Part shown: positions 15,658 to 24,832 of the stretch, in pieces
Layout of the letters: the number at the start of each line of letters is the position of its first letter
How positions within the stretch are numbered: position 1 is the first letter of the stretch
NCBI RefSeq assembly: GCF_002028425.1
Contig: NZ_CP020042.1
Span: 3,038,001 to 3,102,000 of the forward strand
Length of the DNA stretch: 64,000 nt
Source of the DNA: Streptomyces katrae
GTDB lineage: Bacteria > Actinomycetota > Actinomycetes > Streptomycetales > Streptomycetaceae
Reading direction: 5' to 3'
The notes under the pieces: model-generated
The model's database searches: none
Told to the model about the DNA's origin: nothing
The model's input: the letters and a program-made list of their open reading frames with translations, nothing else
Made by a program: the position numbers and the translations under genes

Positions 15658-18033
15658 CTACGAGTTGGGCACCGCCACCGCCGCGGATGGCCGGATCGGG
15701 ATCCTGTTCACCGGCCGCCCCGTCGCCGCGCGCACCGCCGAGGCCACCGCCGCCGGGGTCGTCACCACCGGGACCGCGCTCGCGGCCTTCGCACCGAACG
15801 GGGCCACCACGTCCCGTTCCTCCACCAGCCGGACGATCCGCACCGCCGGGGCGTCCAGGGACGTCGGCAGGGCGTAGCCCGTCAGGTCGGGGTGGCGGAC
15901 CAGGCCGGCGACCGAGCGGAGGTTCTCCGTCAGGGCCGCGCCGACGCCCTGGGTGACGCCCGCTTCGATACGGGCCTCCAGCTGGCGGGGGTTGAGGACG
16001 CGGCCCACGTCCTGCGCGACGGCCAGCTCCACCACCCGGACCGTGCCGAGTTCGATGTCCACGTCGACCACCGCGCGGACCGCGCAGAAGGCCAGGCCCA
16101 CGAAGGCGTCGCCCTGGCCGTGGTCGTCCAGCGGCTCGGTGGGGTGCGGGCGGCACTGGGCCGTCGCCCAGAGCTCCTTGCCCTCTATGGCTTCCGCCAC
16201 CGAGAGGGAGAAGGCGCCGTCGTACGACGTGATCCGGCCGTCCTGGATCTGGAGGAGTTCGGTGGACATACCGAGCTTGTGGGCCATCGGCTGGAGGAGC
16301 TGCGTGCGGACCATCTTCGCGGCCCGCTCGACGGCCCCGCCCGAGACCCAGGTGTGGCGGCCGTGGGCGGAGGGGCCCGCGGGCGGCTGGTCGGTGTCCA
16401 CGGGGGCGCAGGTCACCTCGTCGATGCCCAGCACCTCCTGGACGATCTGGCGGGCGAGGGTGGCGAAGCCCTGGCCGGTGTCGACGGCCGCGCAGATGAC
16501 AGTGGCGGTGCCGCCGACCACCTTCACGGTGGCGGTGGACACCTCGTCGGCGCCCTCCGCGCCGAGCATGTGGACCATACCCACGCCGTAGCCGACGCCG
16601 CGCCGCACCGCACCGGGCTCGCCCGCGCCCTCGGGGCCGCCGGGCAGCAGCCAGTCCTCCTCCGGGGTGTCCTTGGGGAGGGAGGGAAGGGGGAAGTCGC
16701 GGACCGAACGGAGGAGTTCGGCCACCGGCGCCGGGCAGGTGACGGTCTGGCCGGTGGGCAGGAGGTCGCCGGTGGCGAGGACGTTGCGCAGGCGCAGTTC
16801 CGCGCCGTCGATGCCAAGGGCGGCCGCGAGTTTGTCCATCTGGCCCTCGTAGGCCGCGCAGACCTGCATGGCGCCCTCGCCGCGCACGTGGCCGGAGGGC
16901 GGGTTGTTCGTGCGGACCGCCCAGCCCTCCACGAAAGCGTGCGGGACCACGTACGGGCCGCACGCGAAGGCCACGGCCGCCGCGAGGGATTCCGCGGAGG
17001 CGTCGGCGTAGGCGCCGGCGTCCATCAGGATCTGCGCCTCGACCTTGACCAGCCGGCCCTCGGCGTCCGCGTGGTGGCGGTAGCGCAGCAGGGTGGGGTG
17101 GCGGTGGGCGTGGCCGAGGAAGGACTCCTCGCGGGTGGCGGCCAGTTTGACCGGGCAGCCGGTGCGCAGGGCGAGGAGGCCGAGCGGGAGCTGGAAGGCG
17201 GGGTCCTCGCGGTCGGCGGTGGCGCCGGGGACGCCGGTGACGACGACGCGGACGCGGTCCGGGTCGAGGCCGAAGCAGGCGGCGGCGAGGTCGCGGTCGG
17301 TGTGCGGGTCGGTGGAGGCGGTGTAGATCTCGACGCCGCCGTCGGGGCGGGGCACGGCGAGGCCGGCCTCGGCGCCGATGGGGGCCGGGTCCTGGCGGCC
17401 GATGCGGTAGAGGCCCTCGACGACCACCTCGCCCGTGGCGTCCGGGTCGCCGTAGCGCAGCGGGATGTGCCGGATCAGGTTGCCGTCCGGGTGGAGCGGG
17501 GCGGCGCCGAAGGACTGCTCGGGGTCGGTGACGGCGTCGAGGAGCTCGTACTCGACGGCGATGGCGGCGGCCGCGAGGCGGGCCGTGTCGGGGTGGTCGG
17601 CGGCCACGGCGGCGATGGGCTCGCCGTGGTGGCGCACGACGTCGTGGGCGAAGACCGGCCGGTCGGCGATGCGGCGGCCGTGGGTGGTGGCGCCGGGGAC
17701 GTCGGCGTGGGTGATGACGGCCCGCACGCCGGGCATCTCGACGGCGGCCGAGGTGTCGATGGAACGGATACGGGCGTGGGCGTGCGGGGAGCGCAGCACG
17801 GCGGCCCACAGCAGGCCCTCGGCCCACAGGTCGGCGGCGTAGGGGTAGGTGCCCTCGGTCTTGGCACGGGTGTCCGCCGAGGGGACGGAGGCTCCGATTC
17901 CGCGCGCGGGGCGCTGGTCGCCCGTGCCGCCGCCGTCACCGTCGCCGTCGGCGCCGCCGTTGAGCGTCGCCATGGTCATGGTGGTGGTCGTGGTGGTCGT
18001 GGTCGTCGCCGTGGCCGCGTCCTGCCCGCTCAC
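15658..18033 (-). CDS. Molybdenum hydroxylase large subunit (xanthine dehydrogenase family)
   Basis: 791 residues from the GTG at 18033, set by GGAGG seven bases upstream inside the previous gene and by the GTGA overlap. After a nine-threonine N-terminal tract come the Mo/molybdopterin domains: the first alpha/beta hammerhead (about 35-140), PPSGHVRGEGA for the usual PPxGxxRGFGxPQ, and GQGFATLARQIVQEVLGI. The C-terminal active-site loop reads PFGAKAASAVP, while family members typically have PFGAKGVGEPP; the Glu acting as catalytic base is replaced by Ala753. The substrate is therefore unclear, and this may be a divergent or altered enzyme. It is third in a FAD / 2Fe-2S / Mo operon. Confidence 0.85.
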   Translation of the reverse strand: MSGQDAATATTTTTTTTTMTMATLNGGADGDGDGGGTGDQRPARGIGASVPSADTRAKTEGTYPYAADLWAEGLLWAAVLRSPHAHARIRSIDTSAAVEMPGVRAVITHADVPGATTHGRRIADRPVFAHDVVRHHGEPIAAVAADHPDTARLAAAAIAVEYELLDAVTDPEQSFGAAPLHPDGNLIRHIPLRYGDPDATGEVVVEGLYRIGRQDPAPIGAEAGLAVPRPDGGVEIYTASTDPHTDRDLAAACFGLDPDRVRVVVTGVPGATADREDPAFQLPLGLLALRTGCPVKLAATREESFLGHAHRHPTLLRYRHHADAEGRLVKVEAQILMDAGAYADASAESLAAAVAFACGPYVVPHAFVEGWAVRTNNPPSGHVRGEGAMQVCAAYEGQMDKLAAALGIDGAELRLRNVLATGDLLPTGQTVTCPAPVAELLRSVRDFPLPSLPKDTPEEDWLLPGGPEGAGEPGAVRRGVGYGVGMVHMLGAEGADEVSTATVKVVGGTATVICAAVDTGQGFATLARQIVQEVLGIDEVTCAPVDTDQPPAGPSAHGRHTWVSGGAVERAAKMVRTQLLQPMAHKLGMSTELLQIQDGRITSYDGAFSLSVAEAIEGKELWATAQCRPHPTEPLDDHGQGDAFVGLAFCAVRAVVDVDIELGTVRVVELAVAQDVGRVLNPRQLEARIEAGVTQGVGAALTENLRSVAGLVRHPDLTGYALPTSLDAPAVRIVRLVEERDVVAPFGAKAASAVPVVTTPAAVASAVRAATGRPVNRIPIRPSAAVAVPNS

Positions 18034-20732
18034 GCCATGCCTCCGTTGTGGTGGATCCCGTCGAATCCGCTGCTGCTGCTGGTGCCGTGGGTGGGGCCGT
18101 GGGCGCCGTCGAACCCGTGCGGGCCGGGGGCAGCGCCGCCGGCCGCGCCCGGGGTGCCCGGGATGCCGAGGGCGCCCGTCGTGTCGAGCGCGTCGAACGC
18201 GTCGAAGCCGCCGGCGTGGGCCACGCCGGACGGGTCGAAGCCGTTGCCGCCGAAGGTCCCGTCCGCGCCCGGGGCCGGCTCGAACGCGGCCGACGCGTCG
18301 AAGCCGTTGCCGCCCAGCGTGCCGCCGGGGCCGCCGGGGCCGCCCGGGCCGCCGGCTACGGCCTCGAAGCCGCCCGGTACCTCGAAGCCGTTGCCGCCCA
18401 GTGTCCCGTTCGGGCCGGGAACGCCCGCGTCGAAGCCGCCGGACGCCTCGAACACGGCGGAGGCGTCGAAGCCGTTGCCGCCGAACGTCCCGTCGGGGCC
18501 CGGGGCCGGGACGTCGAAGCCGTGCACGCCGCCCTGGCCCGGCGGCGCCTGGTGCGGGATGAGCGCTTCCGCCGGGGCCTGCGCTCCCGCTTCCGCGGCC
18601 TGCGACGCGGTGGCCTCGCGCTCCGCGATGACCTCGCGGACCGCCTCGATGACGCCCTTGTAGCCGGAGCAGCGGCAGAGGTTGCCGCACAGCGCCTGGC
18701 GGGTCTCCAGCTCGCTGGGGGCGTGGTTGCCCTCCAGCAGGTCATGGATGGTCATGGCCATGCCGGGCACGCAGAACCCGCACTGCACCCCGCCCGACCT
18801 GCACAACGCCTGCTGCACGTCCGAGAGTTCCCCGCCCTGGGCCAGGCCCTCGACCGTGCGGACCTCGGAGCCGGCCGCGGTGGCCGCCGGGACCAGGCAG
18901 GAGGCGACGAGCCGCCCGTCGACCTGCACCGCGCACGCCCCGCACTCGCCCTGGGAGCAGCCGTCCTTGGCGCCGGCCAGGCCGAGCCGCTCGCGCAGCA
19001 CGTAGAGCAGGGACTCGCCGATCCAGGCGCCGGTGACGGGCCGGTCGGCGCCGTTGACGCGCAGGACGTACGACGCGGAAGGGTGCTCGTGATGGGCGAC
19101 GGCGGGCTGCCGTTCCTCCTCGTACGACGCCTCCCCGAGCGGGAACTCCCCGGTGTCGTGCCCGGCCGGGGCCGGCACGGCGCTGTCGGCGGTGTCCTCA
19201 CCCGGCGCGGGCGCGGCCTCCGCTCCGGCGGGGGCACCGGCCCCCTCCCCGAAGCCGTGCCCGTCCGTCCCGCCCGGTACCGGGGCGGGGGCGGACCCCT
19301 CCCCCGGTGCGGCGTCGGCGCCCTCGGCCTCCGCCGGCCGCGGCCGCTCGTCCCCCGCCGGGGGCTGCGCCGGGCCGTGGCCGTGCGAGGCCTCGATGTC
19401 CGGGGCGGCGTCCAGCACGGACTCGGGCTCCGGCCCGGCCTGGGGGTAGCCCTCGGGCAGCGGGGTCCCGACACCGGGACCGCCCAGCACCCTCGGCCCG
19501 CGCCCCGGCACCCCGGCCCCGGCCCCCTGCGGCCCCTGGCCACCGCCGCCCGGCAGCACCCCGGAGCTCAGCGGCATCTCGGCCGCGGCCGCCACGGCCT
19601 CCGCCCCCGGCCCGCCCGGCACCTCGGCCGCCGCCCAGGGGGCCTGGGCCCCGCCCGGCAGCGTCACCGGGGCCTGGCCCCAGCCACCGTCCGCCCCGCC
19701 GGCCCGGAACTCCCCGGTCCCGCCGGGCAGCTCACCGCCGCGCCCGGCACCGGCGCCGCTTCCGGCAGCCCGGCCGAGCCCGAAACCGTCGGGGCCGACA
19801 CCGTCCCCACCGATACCGCCGACACCGTCGACGCCACCCCCACCACCGGCATCCGCACCCGCGCCGCCACCCGCAAGGTCGGCCGGCAGCGTCCAGTGCC
19901 CGGTGGCCGAGGACTCCTCGTCCTGGTGCAGCGCCTCCGGGAACTGCCATTCGGCCGTCGCCCCCGGGTCCACCCCGGCGTGCGGGCCGGCGTAGTGCTG
20001 CACGTGCCGCTGCTCCGCGAACCCCACGGGTTCCGCGCGCTCCGCGAACTGCGCGGGCTCCGCGAACTCCCCGGACTCCCCGTGCCCCGCATGCCCCGCG
20101 AAGCCCCCGGACTCCGCATGCCCCGCGGACTCCGCGTACTCCCCGTGCCCCGCGAACTCCGCGAACTCCCCGGGCTCCCCGTGCTGCGCCGTCCCGTGGG
20201 CCCCGGCGTGGGAGGCCAGCCGGGAGCCGGGCTGCGCCCGTCCGTCCTGGGCGGCGTCCGGCCGCGCGCCGCCGTGGAACTCCGCGTGCGCCTCGGGCTC
20301 GGCCGCCGCGAAGGCGGCCGCCACCGACGCCGGGAGCGGGATCGACGCGGGGATCGGCGCGCGGGACGGAGCCGCCGGCGCCGCGTCGGCGGCCTCGGCC
20401 TGCCCGGCCGCGCCGCCCGCCGCGGGCCACTGGGCCGGCATCGTCCAGGTGCCGGTGGCGCTGGGGTCCGTACTGCCGGACGAGCCCAGCGGCATGATCA
20501 TCGGAGGCGGCACGAAGCCGTGCCCGGGCGCCGCGAGGGGCTCCCCGGTGTCGAGCGCGTCCAGCATGTCCTGCGGCAGCTGCACGAAGGCGGTGGCGTC
20601 GGAGTCGTAGTCGCCCCCGTGCGGCACCGGCTCCCAGCCCCAGCCGGCCCCTGCGGCCGCGCCCCCGGCGCCGCCGTTCCCCATGTTCTGCGCGTCCCCG
20701 CTCGTTCCGCTCACGTTCTCGTTCTCACTCAT
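18030..20732 (-). CDS. 2Fe-2S subunit of Mo hydroxylase with giant extensions
   Basis: 900 residues, whereas such subunits (XdhC/CoxS type) are 150-200. The core lies at about 552-705. It contains the plant-type cluster C592, C597, C600, C612 ([14 protein letters not shown]) and the helical-domain cluster C651, C654, C686, C688 (CGFC...LCRC). The 550-residue N-terminal extension is Ala/Gly/Pro-rich with repeats of an SATGxWT(M/L)PA-type motif (near 91-100 and 275-284) and a His/Glu/Phe/Ala stretch (187-240). The C-terminal tail (about 730-900) has four GT(F/L)GGNGF repeats. The start is the ATG overlapping the FAD gene stop. The extensions may be disordered linkers or scaffolds; function unknown. 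Confidence 0.85.
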   Translation of the reverse strand: MSENENVSGTSGDAQNMGNGGAGGAAAGAGWGWEPVPHGGDYDSDATAFVQLPQDMLDALDTGEPLAAPGHGFVPPPMIMPLGSSGSTDPSATGTWTMPAQWPAAGGAAGQAEAADAAPAAPSRAPIPASIPLPASVAAAFAAAEPEAHAEFHGGARPDAAQDGRAQPGSRLASHAGAHGTAQHGEPGEFAEFAGHGEYAESAGHAESGGFAGHAGHGESGEFAEPAQFAERAEPVGFAEQRHVQHYAGPHAGVDPGATAEWQFPEALHQDEESSATGHWTLPADLAGGGAGADAGGGGGVDGVGGIGGDGVGPDGFGLGRAAGSGAGAGRGGELPGGTGEFRAGGADGGWGQAPVTLPGGAQAPWAAAEVPGGPGAEAVAAAAEMPLSSGVLPGGGGQGPQGAGAGVPGRGPRVLGGPGVGTPLPEGYPQAGPEPESVLDAAPDIEASHGHGPAQPPAGDERPRPAEAEGADAAPGEGSAPAPVPGGTDGHGFGEGAGAPAGAEAAPAPGEDTADSAVPAPAGHDTGEFPLGEASYEEERQPAVAHHEHPSASYVLRVNGADRPVTGAWIGESLLYVLRERLGLAGAKDGCSQGECGACAVQVDGRLVASCLVPAATAAGSEVRTVEGLAQGGELSDVQQALCRSGGVQCGFCVPGMAMTIHDLLEGNHAPSELETRQALCGNLCRCSGYKGVIEAVREVIAEREATASQAAEAGAQAPAEALIPHQAPPGQGGVHGFDVPAPGPDGTFGGNGFDASAVFEASGGFDAGVPGPNGTLGGNGFEVPGGFEAVAGGPGGPGGPGGTLGGNGFDASAAFEPAPGADGTFGGNGFDPSGVAHAGGFDAFDALDTTGALGIPGTPGAAGGAAPGPHGFDGAHGPTHGTSSSSGFDGIHHNGGMA
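18237..18491 (-). repeat. Tandem repeats encoding GT(F/L)GGNGF in 2Fe-2S subunit tail
   Basis: Four copies of an eight-residue motif at residues 748-755, 776-783, 804-811 and 825-832, spaced 28, 28 and 21 residues, each followed by (D/E)-x-(S/P). The linkers are Gly/Pro-rich. Confidence 0.8.
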
Positions 20733-21655
20733 GAGGTCAGCGCCCTCCCCAGGGCCCTGCGCGCCAGCACGGCGACGGTGCGCCGCAGATGCAGTACTCC
20801 GGCGGAGACCTGCTGCCCCTGGTCGGGCACGCACGCCGCCGCGACGTACTCGCCGAAGGCCTCCAGGGCCTCCGGGGCCAGACTGCGGTCCCCGTCCCAG
20901 TCGATCAGCGAGGCCACCCACTGCTCGGCCTCCAGCGGCCGCAGCGGCATCGGGGCCACCGCGCCGATCGCACACCGCACGCCCCGGCGCGCGGGGTCCA
21001 GCACGAGCCCCACGGAGGCCACCGCGCGCCCCGGTCCCGTCCGCCCCGTGGCCTTCAGGAACACCTGGGGGGCGTGCAGCAGCGGCACCCGCACGAAACC
21101 GATCAGCTCGCCGGGACGCAGCATCTCCCGCCCGGCGAGCAGGTGGGAGACGGGGATCTCGCGCTGCGAGCCGCCGGGGCCGACGATGACCAGCACCGCC
21201 TCCAGCGCGGCCAGCACGGGCAGTGCGTCACCGGTCGGCGCGGCCGTCGCGATGTTGCCGCCCAGGGTGCCGGCGTTGCGGATCTGCGGCGGGCCGGCCG
21301 CACGCGCGGCCGTGGCCAGCGCCGGGATCAGAGCGGCGAAATCCGGCCGTCCCATCCGGGCGTGGGTCAGACCGGCGCCGAGCAGGGCGTGCCCGTCCTG
21401 GTACTGCCAGCCGCGGATCTCGTTGATCCGCCCGAGGCCCACCAGCGCGGCGGGCCGCAGCAGTCCGGCGTTGACCGCCGCCATGAGGTCGGTGCCACCG
21501 GCCACCGGGACGGCCGCGGGCATGGCGGCGAGCGCCGCGACGGCCTCGTCGAGCGAGGCCGGCAGCATCACGGACTGCGCCGCCTGCCCCGGCGCCGAAT
21601 GCGGGGTGTGCGGCCCCTGAGCCGAATGCGGTGTGTGCGGTGCGTGCGTGGTCAA
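20729..21655 (-). CDS. FAD-binding subunit of Mo hydroxylase
   Basis: 308 residues. The two FAD pyrophosphate loops are VAGGTDLM (51-58) and TLGGNIATAAPTGD (130-143), as in CoxM/XdhB subunits; the CODH C-terminal domain follows. The start is a TTG at 21655 with AAGGGG eight bases upstream. The N-terminus carries a short doubled PHTPHSA motif. It transfers electrons from the 2Fe-2S clusters to NAD+ or another acceptor. The gene is first of the three-gene operon, and the ATGA overlap with the 2Fe-2S gene argues for equimolar translation. A 10-bp-phased repeat array lies 350 bases upstream. Confidence 0.88.
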   Translation of the reverse strand: MTTHAPHTPHSAQGPHTPHSAPGQAAQSVMLPASLDEAVAALAAMPAAVPVAGGTDLMAAVNAGLLRPAALVGLGRINEIRGWQYQDGHALLGAGLTHARMGRPDFAALIPALATAARAAGPPQIRNAGTLGGNIATAAPTGDALPVLAALEAVLVIVGPGGSQREIPVSHLLAGREMLRPGELIGFVRVPLLHAPQVFLKATGRTGPGRAVASVGLVLDPARRGVRCAIGAVAPMPLRPLEAEQWVASLIDWDGDRSLAPEALEAFGEYVAAACVPDQGQQVSAGVLHLRRTVAVLARRALGRALTS

Positions 21656-22114
21656 CCCAGCTGCCCCTTCCCGATGTCCCGGTCCTGGCGCTCACGCCTG
21701 TCCGCCGTACGGTACGTGCTCACCGCCGGGACGTGGCAACTCTGGCACATCTTCGGGACCGCCCGGCGCGAGGGTCTCCCGGGTACCACCGGCCCCGGGC
21801 GTCCGGGTCCCGGCGGCGGGGCGCCCGGACACCTTCCGCACACCCGCCCGCCACGCCTTTTCCACCCGGGCCGGGCCCCCGGCCACCCCCACGGCCGGCC
21901 CCCTCCGCAGCCCCTGCGGACCCACCCGTACCACCTTCGTACGACACCGACCCGAACGTCCGTTTTCCCCCGGATACACCTTGTTCGAGCGACAGTTCCA
22001 AAGGTTCCCGAAGCTTCCCGAAGGTTCCCGAAGCTTCCCCAAGGTTCCCGTAGAGTTCCGCTTCCGGACGCGGAGGGCGCCGGCGGGCACACGCGGCTCC
22101 CCCGCGCCCCCGGG
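21656..22114. other. Intergenic region upstream of the Mo hydroxylase operon
   Basis: 459 bases between the GH20 gene end and the operon's TTG start. It is very C-rich on the plus strand (21780-21930) and contains the five-unit repeat at 22001-22050. The only plausible promoter for the operon is in this gap. I see a weak TTGGAA...TGTATC pair (17-base spacing) on the minus strand just inside the repeat, but give it little weight. No small gene with a convincing ribosome site. Confidence 0.5.
22001..22060. repeat. 10-bp-phased direct repeats AAG(G/C)TTCCC(G/C)
   Basis: Five consecutive decamers: AAGGTTCCCG, AAGCTTCCCG, AAGGTTCCCG, AAGCTTCCCC, AAGGTTCCCG (22001-22050), with a degenerate sixth at 22051-22060. 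The variants alternate G and C at position 4, and each AAGCTT unit is the centre of a local palindrome (GAAGCTTC). The period is one helical turn, so repeated protein contacts on one face of the DNA are possible. Location suggests control of the Mo hydroxylase operon. Confidence 0.75.
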
Positions 22115-23767
22115 TCACACGATCGGGGGCGCGCCCTCGCGCGGACGCCCCAGCACCCCCGGCCGCCGCTGCCACGGCAGGGGCCCGCCCGGTGGCCGGT
22201 AAGCGACCCCGAGGGCGTCCAGCCGCGCCAGGTGCCCCGCCACCCGCCCCTCGAAGCGGGCCCAGTCACGGGATTCCGGTTCCGGCAGCCACGACCACAC
22301 CGCCTCCGCGAAGGCGGCCAGCCGGGGGAACACCTGGTAGTCGACCCGCCCCTGGTGCTCCATCACCTCGGTCCACACGTTCGCCTGCGCGCCCAGCACG
22401 TGCGCGGCCGCCTCCGGCGAGAGCTTCGGCGGCACCGGCTCGAACCGGTAGACGTCCTCCAGCGAACGCACGTACCCGATGGGCATCGGCTCGTCGGGGC
22501 CGTCCGCCTGACGGTGGTCCAGGTACACCTGCTGCTCCGGGCACATCACCACGTCGTGCCCGGCCTCGGCGGCGGCGATGCCACCCGCGTAGCCGCGCCA
22601 GGAGGAGACGGCCGCGCCGTCCGCGAGACCGCCCTCCAGGATCTCGTCCCAGCCGATGAGCCGGCGGCCCCGGTCGGCGAGCCAGCGGTCGAAGTGCCGG
22701 ATGAACCAGGCCTGGAGGCCGTCCTCCCCGTCCACGCCCAGCTCCCCGATGCGCGCCTGCGCCGTCGCCGAGGCCCGCCACTGGTCCTTGGGGCACTCGT
22801 CGCCGCCCACGTGCACGAACGGTGAGACCTCGGGCGGGAACAGCTCCAGCACCTCCTCGAAGACGCCCTCGTAGAAGCGCAGGACCTCCTCGGTCGGCGC
22901 GAGCACGTTCTCGTTGACGCCCCAGTCGTCCCACACCTCCAGCGCGGCGGTGTCCACGACGTCGGCGTTGCCCAGCCAGGGGTAGGCGGCGATCGCGGCC
23001 TGGGAGTGTCCGGGGATGTCGATCTCGGGGACGATCCGCACGTGCCGCTCGGCCGCGTAGGCGACGATCTCGCGGATGTCGTCGTGGGTGTAGAAGCCGC
23101 CGTGCGGGGTCTCGTTCCACAGCGGGGACGCACGGTGCCCCCAGCGGCTGCGGGGCCGCCAGGAGCCGGTCTCCGTGAGGAGCGGGTGGCGCTTGATCTC
23201 GATGCGCCACCCCTGGTCGTCCGTCAGGTGCAGGTGCAGCACGTTGAGCTTGTGCGCGGCCAGCAGGTCGACGTAGCGCAGCACCCCGTCCTTGGGCATG
23301 AAGTGCCGGGCCACGTCCAGCATCAGCCCGCGCCAGCCGAAGCGGGGACGGTCGGCGATGCGGACGTACGGCAGGTCCCAGGTCCGCCCGGGCCGCAGCG
23401 GGGCCCGCCGGTGGGCGTCGGGGCCCAGGAGCTGACGCAGCGTCTGGGCGCCCCAGAACAGCCCCGCGGCGTCCGCACCGGTCAGCTCGACCCCGTCGGC
23501 GCCGACGTCGAGCCGGTACGCCTCGGGCTCCGTACCCCCGGACCCCATGCCCCCGGACCCCGCGCCCCCGGGCTCCAGCCTCAGCCGCAGGTCGCCCGGC
23601 GCCCCCGCCGGGAGCGCCCACCCGGTGGCGCCCCCGACCTCCCGGCGCAGCCAGCGCGCGACGCCCTCGCAGCCCGGCCCGGCGTCGAGCACGGGCTCGG
23701 GCCCGAAGACGTAGCGGCGGCCCTCCTCGTCGGGAACGGCCATCCGGGGTACGGGGATCAGGTCCAT
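22115..23767 (-). CDS. Beta-N-acetylhexosaminidase (GH20)
   Basis: 550 residues. An N-terminal GH20b domain (to about 138) precedes the (beta/alpha)8 catalytic domain. The neighbouring Asp-Glu pair of substrate-assisted catalysis is D323-E324 in HVGGDECPKDQW; LTDDQGWRIEI and the EIDIPGH strand are also family hallmarks. It removes terminal GlcNAc/GalNAc from chitobiose or wall fragments. I see no signal peptide from the chosen ATG, so it is probably cytoplasmic and acts on imported oligosaccharides. No transporter adjoins it. The gene is monocistronic by spacing. Confidence 0.9.
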   Translation of the reverse strand: MDLIPVPRMAVPDEEGRRYVFGPEPVLDAGPGCEGVARWLRREVGGATGWALPAGAPGDLRLRLEPGGAGSGGMGSGGTEPEAYRLDVGADGVELTGADAAGLFWGAQTLRQLLGPDAHRRAPLRPGRTWDLPYVRIADRPRFGWRGLMLDVARHFMPKDGVLRYVDLLAAHKLNVLHLHLTDDQGWRIEIKRHPLLTETGSWRPRSRWGHRASPLWNETPHGGFYTHDDIREIVAYAAERHVRIVPEIDIPGHSQAAIAAYPWLGNADVVDTAALEVWDDWGVNENVLAPTEEVLRFYEGVFEEVLELFPPEVSPFVHVGGDECPKDQWRASATAQARIGELGVDGEDGLQAWFIRHFDRWLADRGRRLIGWDEILEGGLADGAAVSSWRGYAGGIAAAEAGHDVVMCPEQQVYLDHRQADGPDEPMPIGYVRSLEDVYRFEPVPPKLSPEAAAHVLGAQANVWTEVMEHQGRVDYQVFPRLAAFAEAVWSWLPEPESRDWARFEGRVAGHLARLDALGVAYRPPGGPLPWQRRPGVLGRPREGAPPIV

Positions 23768-23879
23768 GCGTCAGCCCCTCACGACAGAGCGCTCCTCGCG
23801 CCCGACCCTAGCCGCGCACCCGCCCCCGGCATAGGCCCCGGCGGCGAAAGGTCCGGACAAATGGATCCGGGTGCACGAA

Positions 23880-23917
23880 GGCCCCCGGGGTGCGCGCGGG
23901 CGCACGCCCCGGGGGCC
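23880..23917 (-). terminator. Hairpin terminator after the DUF3039 gene
   Basis: GGCCCCCGGGG-TGCGC pairs with GCGCA-(CG)-CCCCGGGGGCC across a four-base loop, with one two-base bulge. It lies 23 bases past the DUF3039 stop on the minus strand. Confidence 0.7.
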
Positions 23918-23939
23918 TCGTCGGCGGGAGCCGGACCCG

Positions 23940-24224
23940 TTACGAGTCCTTGCCGCCCTTGTCCTTGTCGCCGCCGGCGCCCATGGAGTCGTAGATCTCC
24001 TTGCACATGGGGCAGACGGGGTACTTCTTCGGGTCGCGGCCCGGCACCCAGACCTTGCCGCAGAGCGCGACGACGGGGGTGCCGTCGAGGGCGCTCGCCA
24101 TGATCTTGTCCTTCTGGACGTAGTGGGCGAAGCGCTCGTGGTCGCCGTCGCCGTGGGACACCACGGGCGTCGGCTCTACGAGGGTCCCCGTACCAGTCCC
24201 GCGATCGGGCTCGAGAGTGCTCAT
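23940..24224 (-). CDS. DUF3039 family protein
   Basis: 94 residues. Residues 20-80 form the conserved DUF3039 body (ERFAHYVQKDKIMAS, then ALCGKVWVPGRDP, then CPMCKEIYD). Cys55, Cys71 and Cys74 could bind a metal, presumably zinc, with a fourth ligand not obvious. The tail is Gly/Lys/Asp-rich. Small actinobacterial proteins of this family have no settled function. The ATG at 24224 has no ribosome site but follows TACCCT plus seven bases, so the mRNA is probably leaderless. It follows the YqgE gene by 29 bases. Confidence 0.85.
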   Translation of the reverse strand: MSTLEPDRGTGTGTLVEPTPVVSHGDGDHERFAHYVQKDKIMASALDGTPVVALCGKVWVPGRDPKKYPVCPMCKEIYDSMGAGGDKDKGGKDS

Positions 24225-24237
24225 AAAAACCAGGGTA
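24225..24237 (-). promoter_or_regulatory. Leaderless-type -10 element of DUF3039 gene
   Basis: On the minus strand TACCCT (24237-24232) is followed by GGTTTTT and the ATG at 24224; no Shine-Dalgarno. The -35 is not clear. The element sits in the 29-base gap after yqgE, so DUF3039 may have its own promoter. Confidence 0.4.
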
Positions 24238-24253
24238 CTGAACGCCGCCGGGG

Positions 24254-24832
24254 TCAGTTGAGCGACGGGTCGTCCAGATAGGTGGCGACCATCGCGAGGT
24301 CGCTGCGCTGGCGGCGCAGCACCGCCCGCCACAGCCGTTCGGGGTCGGGGAAGGAGACGTCGCCCGGCTCGGAGTCCACCACGTACCAGGCGCCGTCGCC
24401 CAGCTCGTCCTCCAGCTGGCCGGGCCCCCAGCCGGAGTACCCGGCGAAGATCCGCAGGCCTCCGAGGGCGGCGGCGAGCAGTTCCGGCGGGGCCTCCAGG
24501 TCGACGAGGCCGATGGCCCCGTGCACCCGGCGCCAGCCGAGCGGGCCCTCCTCGCCCGGTATCACCGCGACCCCCAGGGCGGAGTCGAGGGCGACGGGGC
24601 CGCCCTGGAACACCACGCCGGGATCGCCGGCCAGCGGGGCCCACGGCAGCAGGATGTCGCGGACGTCCACGGGGGTGGGCCGGTTGAGGACCACGCCGAG
24701 GGAGCCCTGCTCGTCGTGGTCGAGCAGCAGCACCACCGCGCGGTCGAAGTTCGGATCCGCGAGGGCGGGGGTGGCCACGAGCAGCCGCCCTGTGAGGGAG
24801 GACACCTCGGTCATGGGCACATGATCTCGCAC
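24254..24832 (-). CDS. YqgE/AlgH family protein
   Basis: 192 residues of the single-domain YqgE/AlgH fold: LTGRLLVATPALADPNFDRAVVLLL near the start, GVVLNRPT, then FQGGPV and GYSGWGPGQLE. The GTG start at 24832 has GGAGG five bases upstream; an internal ATG six codons in does not. AlgH was named as an alginate regulator, but the molecular role of the family is unresolved. The next gene, DUF3039, lies 29 bases downstream; murA is divergent. Confidence 0.9.
   Translation of the reverse strand: MRDHVPMTEVSSLTGRLLVATPALADPNFDRAVVLLLDHDEQGSLGVVLNRPTPVDVRDILLPWAPLAGDPGVVFQGGPVALDSALGVAVIPGEEGPLGWRRVHGAIGLVDLEAPPELLAAALGGLRIFAGYSGWGPGQLEDELGDGAWYVVDSEPGDVSFPDPERLWRAVLRRQRSDLAMVATYLDDPSLN

Noticed and set aside
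15892..18663. Plus-strand open frame of over 900 codons
   Set aside because: It is the antisense shadow of the Mo subunit gene. Composition is Gly/Arg/Val/Asp-rich without domains, and the minus frame carries all the motifs.
18048..21620. Plus-strand open frame of about 1190 codons
   Set aside because: Antisense to the 2Fe-2S and FAD subunit genes. High GC removes stops; no ribosome site or recognisable domain.
22001..22060. CRISPR array
   Set aside because: Units are 10 bp without spacers. No cas genes are present.
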